Shown here piece by piece: positions 53,530-62,630 of a DNA stretch of 64,000 bases. The notes under the pieces are model-generated. The model ran no database searches. It worked only from the letters and a program-made list of their open reading frames with translations, and was not told where the DNA came from. The translations under genes and the position numbers were made by a program. Each line of letters opens with the position of its first letter. Within the stretch, counting starts at the first letter, position 1. The DNA is from JADCRZ01 sp037718865. GTDB lineage: Bacteria > Bacteroidota > Bacteroidia > Chitinophagales > Chitinophagaceae. The stretch covers positions 78,911-142,910 of the forward strand of contig JBBJMP010000014.1 in NCBI GenBank assembly GCA_037718865.1. The letters are read 5' to 3'.

Positions 53530-56169
53530 ATGAAGCAGCTATTCCTTCTCACACTGGTCACTATCTTTTCCCTTTCTTTAACCGCGCAACTGCCTGCAGG
53601 CTTGCCTGCCAACGGCGGAAAAGCCCCGTCCAACATTGGTCACATATACGGCAAAGTCGTAGACGAGTCAGGAAAGGGCATCAGCGATGTTTCCATAATT
53701 TTATTAGAAAGCAGGCTCGATACCCTGGCGAAAAAATCTAGGGAAATCTTGCTGAAAGGCATGAGCACATCAAACAATGGAGAGTTCAGCCTGGAAGATC
53801 TACCGGTAGCCGGTACTTTGAAATTGCAGATTTCTGCCACGGGATATAAAGCTTCAGAGCAAGCCGTTTCCTTCCGGCCCGCAGCAGGAGGAAGTATGCC
53901 TTCATTTCAAAAGAACCTGGGAAAAGTAACATTGATAACCGATGTCAGCCAACTGCAAACCGTGACCGTAACAGCAAATACCTCCGGTCTGAAAATGGAC
54001 ATTGATAAAAAAGTTTTTAACGTAGACAAGAATATTGTCAGCTCCGGGGGAACAGCCCTGGATGTAATGAAAAATGTACCCAGCGTGAATGTAGACATCG
54101 ACGGCAATGTTGCGCTACGAAATGCAACTCCACAAATTTTTGTCGATGGCAGGCCTACTACCCTAACCCTGGAGCAGATTGTGGCCGATGCTATTGAAAG
54201 CGTGGAGGTTATAACAAATCCTTCGGCCAAATATGACGCATCAGGAGGCGGCGCAGGCATCTTGAATATCGTTTTAAAGAAAAACAGGAAGACAGGATAC
54301 AATGGAAATATCAGGGCCGGAATTGACAAACGTGGTGCAGTGAACAGCGGAGTGGACTTTAATGCCAGGCAAGGCAAGATAAACCTGTTTGGCAGCGTTA
54401 ATTTTAATCAGATGAAGGGCCGCACCACGGGTACTACCAACCGGCTAAATATAGCGGATACTCCCCAGACATTTATTAACCAGGTAAATAATAACAGAAC
54501 AAATGGGGCTTTTACTTTTGCCCGGGCGGGGCTCGATTATTTTGTCACCAATCGAACAACGCTTTCTCTGGCAGGCTTTCGCGTGCATGGAGAATTTAAG
54601 CCTTCAGAATTCATCAGCATTAATTCAGACAGTCTGTATACGGGTGGAACCCTAAAGACTTACAATGAAAGAATTGCTGCCGGCAACCGTTCGGTGTTTG
54701 ATGGGAAAGGGTTGACATTCGGGTTGAAGCATCTTTTTCCCAAAGAAGGTGAAGAGCTAAGTGTCGATGCAAATTATTTTAGCGGACAAAATGAAAATAG
54801 ATCTTTTTATACCACTAACTATTATTCCGGAGGCGCCGGTACCGCCGTAACCGGAACCGAACGTCAGCGGATCCTCGGAAGTGGTAATGATCAGAACATC
54901 ATTCTTCAGACAGACTATGTTAACCCGCTTAGCGCTACCTTCAAGCTGGAGACTGGTTTGCGCGCGGCTTTCCGTTCACGTGAGAACAACAACAATAATT
55001 ACCTGTTCAGCGACCTGGCAAATGATTATGTACTCATTCCTTCAGCCACCAGCAACTACAAAAACAATGATAACGTGTATGCCGCTTATGCCAGCATTAC
55101 TAGCAGTATAAAGAATTTTGGCTATAAGATCGGCCTGCGTGCAGAAAGTTCAAATTACAGCGGGGAACTTACCGGCAGCGGACAGAAATTTAGTTATACT
55201 TACCCGGTAAGTTTGTTCCCATCCATATTTCTTAGTCAGAAATTGAAGAACAGCCAGCAGTTGCAGGCCAGTATCACGCGGAGGGTCAACCGCCCGAATT
55301 TTTTCCAGCTCATGCCATTTGTCGATTATACAGACCCGTTAAACATCACCAAAGGCAATCCTGACCTGGTTCCTGAATTTACCAGTTCAATGGAGTTGTC
55401 TTATTCGAAAACATTTAAACGGAACAATACCTTTCTGGCTTCGCTTTATTATAAGAAAACCGATAACCTGATCACCCGGTATCTCGACAAAGGTATAAAT
55501 CCAATTACGGGACAGGAAGCGATCATCAACACCTATATCAATGCCAATTCGGGTCAATCATATGGCACAGAATTGACCACACAGATCTTCGCGACCACCT
55601 GGTGGGACTTTACGGCAAACGTGAATTTGTATAATTCGAAAATAAACACTGGTGAAGCCAAGGATGCTTCACAAAATAATATGTGGAGCTGGTTTGGAAA
55701 ATTTAATAATAACTTCAAACTGCCGGCGAATTTCAGTATGCAGCTGTCAGCTATGTATCAGTCCAAAACCAATCTTACACCTGGTGGTGGCGGTGGATTT
55801 GGCGGTCCTCCGGGTGCCCGTGGCGGATCAGGCGGTGGTCCTGGAGGTGGCGGCGGATTTGGACAGGCACAGAGTGCCTCCCAGGGTTATATTCAATCGT
55901 ATTATGCAGTGGACATTGCCGTTAAGAAAAGTTTTTTGAAGAACAATGCCGCTTCTGCAACACTGAGTTTTAGCGATATCTTCAGAACCCGCCAAACCAA
56001 CCAGCATTCGGAATCGGCTTATTTTATCCAGGATTATAGCCGCCTTCGCGATCCGCAGATGGTACGTCTCACACTGGCTTACCGGTTTGGCAAAATAGAT
56101 GCAAACCTCTTCAAGCGTAAGACGCAGACAGACGGCGGAATGCAGAGCGCAACAGAAGGTATGCAGTAG
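53530..56169 (+). CDS. TonB-receptor-like outer-membrane beta-barrel protein
   Basis: An 879-residue outer-membrane protein of the barrel family common in Bacteroidota (OMP_b-brl_3 type). A signal peptide (MKQLFLLTLVTIFSLSLTAQ) leads to a carboxypeptidase-regulatory domain (GHIYGKVVDESGKGISDVSI), a plug-like segment (FNVDKNIVSSGGTALDVMKN, VIRN-type GRPTTLTLEQ) and a long barrel. RVNRPNFFQLMPFVDYTDPL and GNPDLVPEFTSSMELSYSKT are family strings. Near residues 750-780 a Gly-rich segment (FGGPPGARGGSGGG) interrupts a loop. No SusD partner is adjacent. It may import a peptide or other ligand. Confidence 0.9.
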   Translation: MKQLFLLTLVTIFSLSLTAQLPAGLPANGGKAPSNIGHIYGKVVDESGKGISDVSIILLESRLDTLAKKSREILLKGMSTSNNGEFSLEDLPVAGTLKLQISATGYKASEQAVSFRPAAGGSMPSFQKNLGKVTLITDVSQLQTVTVTANTSGLKMDIDKKVFNVDKNIVSSGGTALDVMKNVPSVNVDIDGNVALRNATPQIFVDGRPTTLTLEQIVADAIESVEVITNPSAKYDASGGGAGILNIVLKKNRKTGYNGNIRAGIDKRGAVNSGVDFNARQGKINLFGSVNFNQMKGRTTGTTNRLNIADTPQTFINQVNNNRTNGAFTFARAGLDYFVTNRTTLSLAGFRVHGEFKPSEFISINSDSLYTGGTLKTYNERIAAGNRSVFDGKGLTFGLKHLFPKEGEELSVDANYFSGQNENRSFYTTNYYSGGAGTAVTGTERQRILGSGNDQNIILQTDYVNPLSATFKLETGLRAAFRSRENNNNNYLFSDLANDYVLIPSATSNYKNNDNVYAAYASITSSIKNFGYKIGLRAESSNYSGELTGSGQKFSYTYPVSLFPSIFLSQKLKNSQQLQASITRRVNRPNFFQLMPFVDYTDPLNITKGNPDLVPEFTSSMELSYSKTFKRNNTFLASLYYKKTDNLITRYLDKGINPITGQEAIINTYINANSGQSYGTELTTQIFATTWWDFTANVNLYNSKINTGEAKDASQNNMWSWFGKFNNNFKLPANFSMQLSAMYQSKTNLTPGGGGGFGGPPGARGGSGGGPGGGGGFGQAQSASQGYIQSYYAVDIAVKKSFLKNNAASATLSFSDIFRTRQTNQHSESAYFIQDYSRLRDPQMVRLTLAYRFGKIDANLFKRKTQTDGGMQSATEGMQ

Positions 56170-56182
56170 AGATAAAAATTCC

Positions 56183-56221
56183 CCTCCTCAATCGAGGAGG
56201 TGTGCAGGGGTGGTTAACGAG
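56183..56221 (+). repeat. Hairpin repeat unit after the barrel gene
   Basis: Perfect 7-base arms CCTCCTC and GAGGAGG enclose AATC, followed by TGTGCAGGGGTGGTTAACG. The same arrangement, degraded, occurs before the barrel gene near 53369. It may also act as an mRNA 3' hairpin for the barrel gene, which ends 14 bases upstream. Confidence 0.6.
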
Positions 56222-56261
56222 AGGGCCATCGCCCCAGGCAATACTAAATTGTAAGCTTTTA

Positions 56262-56292
56262 TTTGTTTGTAACTACCAATTCCCTACTTTTG
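56262..56292 (+). promoter_or_regulatory. Bacteroidota consensus promoter of tRNA-Pro
   Basis: TTTG (56262-56265), exactly 19 bases, then TACTTTTG (56285-56292). This matches the TTTG-N19-TAnnTTTG consensus of the main sigma factor of this phylum. It ends 18 bases before the tRNA. Confidence 0.85.
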
Positions 56293-56310
56293 CACCCCAC
56301 GATTACGGAT

Positions 56311-56385
56311 CGGGGCGTAGCGTAGCCCGGTTATCGCGCCTGCTTTGGGAGCAGGAGGTCGCAAGTTCGAATCTTGCCGCCCCGA
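56311..56385 (+). tRNA. tRNA-Pro (anticodon TGG)
   Basis: A full cloverleaf can be drawn. The acceptor arm CGGGGCG pairs with CGCCCCG, with discriminator A. The anticodon stem CCTGC/GCAGG holds the loop TTTGGGA, so the anticodon is TGG (proline). The T arm GCAAG/CTTGC holds TTCGAAT. The CCA end is not encoded and must be added. It reads proline codons CCA and CCG, probably others by wobble. Confidence 0.97.
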
Positions 56386-56395
56386 CTGATCATCA

Positions 56396-56431
56396 ATGGC
56401 TTATAACTTTTTTGTTATAAGCCATTTTTTA
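56396..56431 (+). terminator. Intrinsic terminator of tRNA-Pro
   Basis: Twelve-base perfect arms ATGGCTTATAAC and GTTATAAGCCAT enclose TTTTTT and are followed by six T. It lies 10 bases after the tRNA. Confidence 0.92.
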
Positions 56432-56589
56432 TTTGCACACGATTTGCACTAGAATGATTGGGAAAAAGCAGTAGGAATTACAAGGGAGGCTTTCATAAAA
56501 AAAATTATTTGGCTACATCATAGAATACACAACGGAAGTTCAATAGAAATCCCGCCGCGTGTAATAAAAATGGAACAACCACTATTAAA

Positions 56590-56925
56590 GCACTTGTTCC
56601 ATATTGGGGACATATAAGCTGGTTATTTATCTTAGCTGTTAACAGGGGCAATTCTATTTTTTGGTTAAGCCGGGACATTTCTTTCAACGGTTCGTCCCCA
56701 TCATGCAGTGCCAAATCAAACTTCGATGAATGGACCGGCAGTCGTTTAGCTTTCAGGTCGATCGCTGCCTGCAGGTTTTCTCCCGGAAGAAAATGGATTG
56801 CTTTCCAGGCTTCATTGTATTGACCGTTTTCTAAATTGCCAAGTCTATAGGACCATGAAGATTACCAATTTCTTTAAAGTGTTTGTCAAAGCCCCCATCA
56901 CCACCAGCCGATAAAAACCAAACAA
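56590..56925 (-). pseudogene. Remnant of an MBL-fold metallo-hydrolase (UlaG/NAPE-PLD-like)
   Basis: On the minus strand the pieces SAGGDGGFDKHFKEIGNLHG followed by PIDLAI, and then ENGQYNEAWKAIHFLPGENL followed by QAAIDLKAKRLPVHSSKFDL and ALHDGDEP, align in order with the C-terminal half of MBL-fold hydrolases of the UlaG/NAPE-PLD class. A frameshift at about 56835 separates the two. The N-terminal half with the HxHxDH motif is missing, and the sequence after PLLTAKINNQL is unrelated. Normal members have Trp in PVHW-KF; here it is Ser. The gene is dead. The gap around it (56432-56589 and 56926-57026) shows nothing else I can identify. Confidence 0.75.
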
Positions 56926-57023
56926 CAAGTATTTTATTTAACCAAAGAAGCTATAAATCTGTACAACAATTACAGGCCATACTTATCTTTAAAAATGAAA
57001 ACACCCAATCAAATTCATTAAAC

Positions 57024-57054
57024 AAAAAAATCCCGACTACCAAGGCAATCGGGA
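57024..57054 (-). terminator. Terminator of the ice-binding-type gene
   Basis: Read on the minus strand: stem TCCCGA...TCGGGA, extended by G-T and A-T pairs, then a run of seven T. It lies about 70 bases after the stop of the upstream minus-strand gene. Confidence 0.75.
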
Positions 57055-57122
57055 CTATCCAAAACTGTCCACTTATTTTAGGACATTACAAGATAAGATA
57101 CTTCCATTCGTATTAATCAATC

Positions 57123-58642
57123 TTAAAACACCATCACTTTTCCTGTATATAGTTTTGTCCCATTGCTTACGATATGTATTAAATACATTCCTATCCCCCT
57201 GGGCTTGTTTATTTTATACATGCTTGCTTCTTTGGTCAACACTATATTTTGTGTAGACACTTTTTTACCTTCTATGCTGTATAACTCAAGAGAACCATTG
57301 CCAGGCACTGCATCAGATGTTTGAACATAAATATAACTTTCCTGAACATAAGCTGAAGATTTAAAGCCCCGACTTAAATTCATCTTCACCTGTATAGTGC
57401 TGTAGTAATTTTTACGTCCATTGTTATCAGTTTCTGATATACGATAGTTGCTTGTGCTGTACGGCTGCTGATCAGTATAAGAATAATTAAATTCGTTCAT
57501 TTGTGAATAGTCACCTATACTTACGGCTCCATCTACTTTCCAATAAACATTTTTTGCCTGTGTGCCATTTATTAATAAAACTTTTGCGTTGCTGCTTGTT
57601 CCAAGAGCGCCGGTTGTCTTAATAACAAATACAGCATCTGGGTTACCCTGTGCATTCAGGGAAAGTGTATCTGTTAGAAATGTAGCAGATTTCATAGTGT
57701 ATGTATGTGGGGTAAGAACAAGATTTTGCCCAAACTGTGCAGGATACAACAATTCAATATCATTGGTCAATGTATTAAGATAGCTATATACGTTTAGTAA
57801 ATCTGCGGCACAGGCAGATGTAGAGCCATCCGGATTAGAATGTATGGTGCCGTTAACCAAAAGTGGATCATATCCTACAGCTAAACCTACATTTGTTCCG
57901 ATATCTCCTGTAACATGCGAGATGCCTGCGTTTGCAACCGAACTGTTACCAGAAAATATTGCATAACAAGCTGTTGTAGCAAGGTTAGGTGCGGACGGTC
58001 CTGTAAGTAAAATGCTATTACATCCGATGGGAGTATATGCCATCACTCCATTAATGTTAACAGCTCCGGTAGTAGAAAGTGCTCTTCCTTCAGTGTATCA
58101 CGAGTACTCATGTTGATTGCAGCATTGTTCACAATCATATTTCCTTTGAATGAAGTGCCTGCAGCGAGGTTAACCATGCCTTCAATTTTCCAGAATACAT
58201 TACAAGCTTGTGTTCCGTTAATCAATTTTATTTTTGCCTCTGCGCCTGATGAAAATGCTGCACTGATTTGAAAAATGAATACTGCGTTCGGATTCCCCTG
58301 TCCATTTAAAGTAAGGTTGCCGCTTAATGTAGTTAAGCCTGATATAGAATATACACCAGCTATAAGTGTGTCGCCATTTCCTAAAAGAGGAGCGTGAACG
58401 AAAGTGTGTGGAGTTGAATTTAGTTGGTTATAAGCAAGTAACAAATCCTGCGCAGCCTGGGCAGTTGCACCATTATTATTTTGCATAACCCCGTTTACGT
58501 TTCCAAAACCTGTGGTTGAACCACTATTGGTTCCAACGTTACCTGTCAGTTGCGAAATTCCGGTGTTGCCTACCGCGCCAGTAGTTGTGAAGAGAACAAA
58601 ATTGCCTGCATCACCTAAAACAGGTGCCCTATAGTACAACAT
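57123..58642 (-). pseudogene. Two-domain ice-binding-type (DUF3494) protein with T9SS tail, frameshifted
   Basis: The two frames form one protein with two tandem ice-binding-like (DUF3494) domains: domain 1 begins AGNFVLFTTTGAVGNTGISQ with TLNGQGNPNAVFIFQI; domain 2 has CYAIFSGNSSVANAGISHVT and SLNAQGNPDAVFVIKT. The C-terminus SLELYSIEGKKVS...GMYLIHIVSNGTKLYTGKVM is a type IX secretion sorting domain. A one-base loss near 58072-58080 breaks the frame: LEGRALSTTGAVNINGVMAY would restore it. The first frame also lacks a signal peptide, so the N-terminus is missing. The intact protein would be an adhesin or ice-binding surface protein of roughly 530 residues. Confidence 0.85.
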
Positions 58643-59017
58643 ACTCCATACAACCCCGCTGCATAAATAATTAAAGGGTATAATTACAGCATACTAACGT
58701 TATACTTCTGTGATAACTTTCAAAAGATTTAGTATTTCCTTTGTGTAAGAATATTTCATCCCTCTTAACCTCTTTCAACCTTAAACTTTATTAGTGTTAA
58801 TGCATTTTATGATGTGTACCAGGCTATTGCATGAGATTTTTGTAAGATTAGTATATATTCCGGAATATGTACAAATCAATAAGCACTGTTTAGAATCCTT
58901 ATTCCTTATTCTTTTCATTTCTGTAATTCCAATTATTATTAAAAAAAGTCAATTCACATCAGGTGAATTGTAACACACTTTCTATAACCAAATTTTTCAA
59001 ACTCAAATTTTTAAATT
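58643..59017. other. AT-rich gap without a recognised gene
   Basis: The gap separates the ice-binding-type remnant from the propeller lipoprotein. I find no open frame of use, tRNA or clear hairpin. It must hold the promoter of the propeller gene and, on the other strand, whatever remains of the start of the ice-binding gene. Confidence 0.4.
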
Positions 59018-60382
59018 ATGAAAAAAATTTTCTATCTCACGTTGCTTACAACCTTCCTTTTTGGCTGTAAAAAAGATTTAAAAGATTTATTACACGATAA
59101 AGGAAGTAATGGCAATAATGCTACAGGATTTATTTACACAAGCACTAACTCTTCTTCAGGCAATGCTATTATTGCGCTGGAAAGGCACAGAGATGGCTCG
59201 GTAGAAGAAATAGGTAAATCGCCTTACCCAACGGGCGATAAGGGCGATGCAGCCGAAGGTGATTTTGATACGCAATGGGCTTTGCGCATAGTTGGTGAAT
59301 ACCTGCTTGCTGTTAATGCTGGTGCTAACCCTGTTAATGGCAGCATTTCAGTTTTTAAAATAAATAAAGCCAACGGGCATTTATCGCAGGTTGATCAAAA
59401 TCCGGCAACGCCTGCAATGGATAACATGGATTCGCGTGGCGTAAGAGCCGCATCCATTGCGGCTACAACGCTGGGTAGTAAAACCTGGGTAGTTGTAGGC
59501 AATCAATTTGCCAATCCTAACTATCAGGGAGAAGCCGGCATCGCTTTCGGTAGTGTTGTATCAACACCATTGCGTAATCTGGCAGTATTTACATTTAATC
59601 AATCCAACGGTTTATTGAAATTTGAAAAAATAGGGGCTACTTATACCGATGGAAACAATGGCGGGCCAACAACAGTTGAATTTAATTCAACCGGAACTCA
59701 GATTGCCGTATCTACATGGGGTGTTCCTCATTTTATGGTGACGGATCCAAGCCTGTTGAAACAAAGACCTGGAAGACTATATATTTATAATTTTTCTGCC
59801 GGCAGTTTATCACAAACCGGTATGTATGAGAAAACAGGTGTGTCCGGTAATATAGGTATTTCATGGAGCCCGAACGATCAGTACATCTATATGGCCAATT
59901 TTAATCTCCACTCATCTGTTGAAAATCATAGCTTAACTGTGCACAACGGTACCACGGCAGCTCAGGTGCAAAACTTTGCAACGTCCGACAGAAATGATGA
60001 GGGCTGCTGGACGTGGGTAAGCCTTGATAAAAGCAAATTGTATGTGGCAAGCTTTGGCACAAATGGAATTAGTTCTTTTACTATTCTACCCAATAATCTT
60101 CTCGCCAATACGTTGGGAAATAATTTCTTCAAGAAGCGTGGCAATTTGCCTACCGGCGATGCAAAAGACATGCATGAAACTTCTGATGGGTACTTGTATA
60201 ACGTAGGAGCATTTCAAAGCCATACAGTAAGTACATTCAGAACTTCAGCCAGTGGTGTGTTAAAAGAGATAACTAATTCTCCTTATTATGTTCCCACTTC
60301 TATTGGAAAATCAAAAGAACAGCATGCATATTTAGGTTTTACAGGATTTGATAAAAATAATCTGAACAATAAGCAGCAGTAG
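59018..60382 (+). CDS. Secreted lactonase-like beta-propeller lipoprotein
   Basis: The 454-residue product has a lipoprotein signal peptide (MKKIFYLTLLTTFLFGC) with the lipidated cysteine at residue 17. The rest forms blades like those of 6-phosphogluconolactonase-type propellers: FIYTSTNSSSGNAIIALERH, ISWSPNDQYIYMANFN and GYLYNVGAFQSHTVSTFR, ending KEQHAYLGFTGFDKNN. Catalytic residues cannot be assigned, and many members simply bind. A fragment of a close paralogue survives at 62474-62608, after the oxidoreductase gene, so the gene was duplicated around it. Confidence 0.85.
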   Translation: MKKIFYLTLLTTFLFGCKKDLKDLLHDKGSNGNNATGFIYTSTNSSSGNAIIALERHRDGSVEEIGKSPYPTGDKGDAAEGDFDTQWALRIVGEYLLAVNAGANPVNGSISVFKINKANGHLSQVDQNPATPAMDNMDSRGVRAASIAATTLGSKTWVVVGNQFANPNYQGEAGIAFGSVVSTPLRNLAVFTFNQSNGLLKFEKIGATYTDGNNGGPTTVEFNSTGTQIAVSTWGVPHFMVTDPSLLKQRPGRLYIYNFSAGSLSQTGMYEKTGVSGNIGISWSPNDQYIYMANFNLHSSVENHSLTVHNGTTAAQVQNFATSDRNDEGCWTWVSLDKSKLYVASFGTNGISSFTILPNNLLANTLGNNFFKKRGNLPTGDAKDMHETSDGYLYNVGAFQSHTVSTFRTSASGVLKEITNSPYYVPTSIGKSKEQHAYLGFTGFDKNNLNNKQQ

Positions 60383-60405
60383 ACGAATAATTATTAAACA
60401 GTTTA

Positions 60406-60438
60406 GAAACTACAGGAGATTCTCCTGTAGTTTCTTTT
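60406..60438 (+). terminator. Intrinsic terminator of the propeller gene
   Basis: Arms GAAACTACAGGA and TCCTGTAGTTTC, 12 bases each, enclose GATTC and are followed by four T. It lies 23 bases after the stop. Confidence 0.85.
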
Positions 60439-60648
60439 AATAAACGTATTGATTAGAATTCATAATGGTCTTCAATATCATATTCTTAATAAAAATTATT
60501 AAATGAATATATTTGGATGAGTCATGTCGGAAGCATCTTGATAAGGCAAAGAAGTTAAAAGACAATTATTAAGAGGTTTGAAACAAGGCCGAAAATGTTA
60601 TTAGTATCTTTTTTGTAATTTACAATCCAGGCCCTTAAAGTAATTCAT

Positions 60649-62247
60649 ATGCAAAAATCTCATTCAGAACCTATTGATAGTAATATTACTTCCGGAGAAA
60701 ACAAGTCCTTTTGGGTAGCATCAGCCGAGGCAATTGTTTTTAACAAACTGCAACAGGATATTGAGACAGATGTTTTAATTGTTGGAGGAGGAATAGCCGG
60801 ATTAACAACGGCCTACTGCCTGGTAAAGGCAGGCCGGCAAGTAGTTTTAGTAGAAGACGGCTATGTTGGCAGTGGCGAAACGGGTCGCACTACGGCACAT
60901 ATTACCTACGCTCTTGACGACCGGTACTTTGAACTTGAAAAAATATTCGGAGAAGAAAAAGCCAGGCTTGCTGCAGATAGCCATATGGCGGCACTGGAAT
61001 GGGTGGGTAATACCATTATGCACGAAAACATTGAGTGCCATTTTAAAAGGGTAGACGGATATTTATTTTTACATCCAACGGATAAAAAAGAATCACTCGA
61101 AAAAGAATATGCTGCAACCCAACGTGCAGGGCTGCCGACACAAATGTTAGCACAGATCCCGTCGATAGCAGCTGAGGAAGGAAATTCCTGTATTCAATTT
61201 CCGCAACAGGGTCAGTTTCATATTATGAAATACCTGAAAGGTTTATCTGATGCTGTTATTCGCCTGGGCGGAAAAATCTACACCGAAACAAAAGCTGAAG
61301 ACATCACAAAAGAAGGTGCAAAAGCAAATGGCTTTGAGATAAAAGCTAATCATATTGTAGTTGCAACCAATACTCCTATAAACGATAGGGTTACTATGCA
61401 CACTAAACAGTGGCCTTACCGAACGTATGTTATAGCTGCCAAAGTGCCCAAAGGAAAATTGCCATATTCGTTATGGTGGGATACGGGTGATCAGGAATCT
61501 AAATGGATTTCTGCCCCTTATCATTATGTACGTCTGGAAGAATATGATAACGAATTCGACCTTTTAATTTCAGGAGGTGAGGACCATAAAACAGGCCAGG
61601 CTGACGATGAGCATATTCCGGAAGAAGACCGGTATGTAAATTTGATTGAATGGACTAAGAAACGTTTTCCTGCTATGGAAGAGGTTGCATACAAATGGTC
61701 AGGCCAGGTAATGGAGCCAGTAGATTCAATGGCATTTATAGGAAAGAACCCGGGTGATGATAACATCTATATCATAACAGGCGATTCGGGTAATGGAATG
61801 ACGCACGGCACACTTGGTGGAATCATCTTAACCGATATTATCACAGGTAAAGAAAATCCCTGGGTGGATTTTTACAGTCCTTCACGCATTACTTTAAAAA
61901 CTACCGGTGATTATTTGCATGAAGCAGGTAATATGGTAGCTCAGTTAGTTGATTGGATAACTCCCGGCGATGTAAAAAAAGCTGAGGAGTTAAAACCGGG
62001 TGAAGGCGGAATTATTTCTGCAGGCTTAAAGAAAATAGCTGCATATCGTGACGAAGAAAATAACCTGCACACCTGCACTGCAGTTTGTCCGCACTTAGGG
62101 GGTATCCTTCAATGGAATGCTGAAGAAAAATCATTCGACTGCCCGCTTCACGGTTCAAGATTTACAACAGAAGGAAAAGTAATCAACGGACCTGCTAAAT
62201 CGGATTTAAAAAAATTAGAGATAAAGCAGGACGCTGAAATGCATTAA
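60649..62247 (+). CDS. FAD-dependent oxidoreductase with C-terminal Rieske domain
   Basis: A 532-residue protein. The N-terminal FAD-binding domain (DAO type) starts TDVLIVGGGIAGLTTAYCLV near residue 41, with the dinucleotide motif, GSGETGRTTAHITYALDDRY next, and ITGDSGNGMTHGTLGGIILT near residue 375. The C-terminal Rieske domain (about 440-530) holds the [2Fe-2S] ligands in CPHLGG and CPLHGSRF. Such fusions occur widely in soil bacteria and oxidise an unknown amine or hydroxy compound. No signal peptide is present, so it is cytoplasmic. DUF6766 and the msrA remnant follow, a combination often met in stress-related neighbourhoods. Confidence 0.9.
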   Translation: MQKSHSEPIDSNITSGENKSFWVASAEAIVFNKLQQDIETDVLIVGGGIAGLTTAYCLVKAGRQVVLVEDGYVGSGETGRTTAHITYALDDRYFELEKIFGEEKARLAADSHMAALEWVGNTIMHENIECHFKRVDGYLFLHPTDKKESLEKEYAATQRAGLPTQMLAQIPSIAAEEGNSCIQFPQQGQFHIMKYLKGLSDAVIRLGGKIYTETKAEDITKEGAKANGFEIKANHIVVATNTPINDRVTMHTKQWPYRTYVIAAKVPKGKLPYSLWWDTGDQESKWISAPYHYVRLEEYDNEFDLLISGGEDHKTGQADDEHIPEEDRYVNLIEWTKKRFPAMEEVAYKWSGQVMEPVDSMAFIGKNPGDDNIYIITGDSGNGMTHGTLGGIILTDIITGKENPWVDFYSPSRITLKTTGDYLHEAGNMVAQLVDWITPGDVKKAEELKPGEGGIISAGLKKIAAYRDEENNLHTCTAVCPHLGGILQWNAEEKSFDCPLHGSRFTTEGKVINGPAKSDLKKLEIKQDAEMH

Positions 62248-62473
62248 GAGAAATATAAGTAACCAAACAGAAAATTTGGTTCAACGGATAACTGTGAAAT
62301 TTTAGAAGAAAGAGGTCTCATTTCGAAGGGCTTTTACAGGAGAATTTACAAACAATAAAAAGAGTGATACTTATAAATGCAGAAATGCATTTTTCTACGC
62401 GTTTGCTTGTATCAACGGGGTAACTATTCAATTCGCAATCTTTAAACGAAGCTTAGCATTGGCAACTTTAATT

Positions 62474-62608
62474 TTTTACATACACTTAAAATTGCCACAG
62501 ACGGAAAGTGGACTGAAGTTAAGCGGTTCTCCTTATGCCGTACCTTCTTCGGCTGGTAAAACAAAAGAACAACATGCATTTCTTGGGTTTACGGGTTTTG
62601 AAAAATAG
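62474..62608 (+). pseudogene. C-terminal remnant of a second lactonase-like propeller gene
   Basis: The frame ending at 62608 reads FTYTLKLPQTESGLKLSGSP followed by YAVPSSAGKTKEQHAFLGFT and GFEK. This aligns along its length with the end of the propeller lipoprotein (SASGVLKEITNSPYYVPTSI and KEQHAYLGFTGFDK). Only about 45 codons survive. The region 62248-62473 before it shows no other coding signal. Confidence 0.85.
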
Positions 62609-62630
62609 CATTAGTGTTAAAAAATAGAAC

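Noticed and set aside
53349..53741. 130-codon open frame overlapping the start of the barrel gene
   Set aside because: It is rich in Arg and Ser without any domain, begins in repeat sequence and overlaps the signal peptide of a clear gene in another frame.
56386..56470. Integrative element attached at tRNA-Pro
   Set aside because: There is no integrase and no duplicated tRNA 3' end in the window. The two ATTTGCAC copies are too short to prove an attachment site.
57031..57054. CRISPR-like repeat
   Set aside because: Only one inverted repeat with a T-run on the minus strand; it is a terminator. No regularly spaced direct repeats were seen anywhere in the window.
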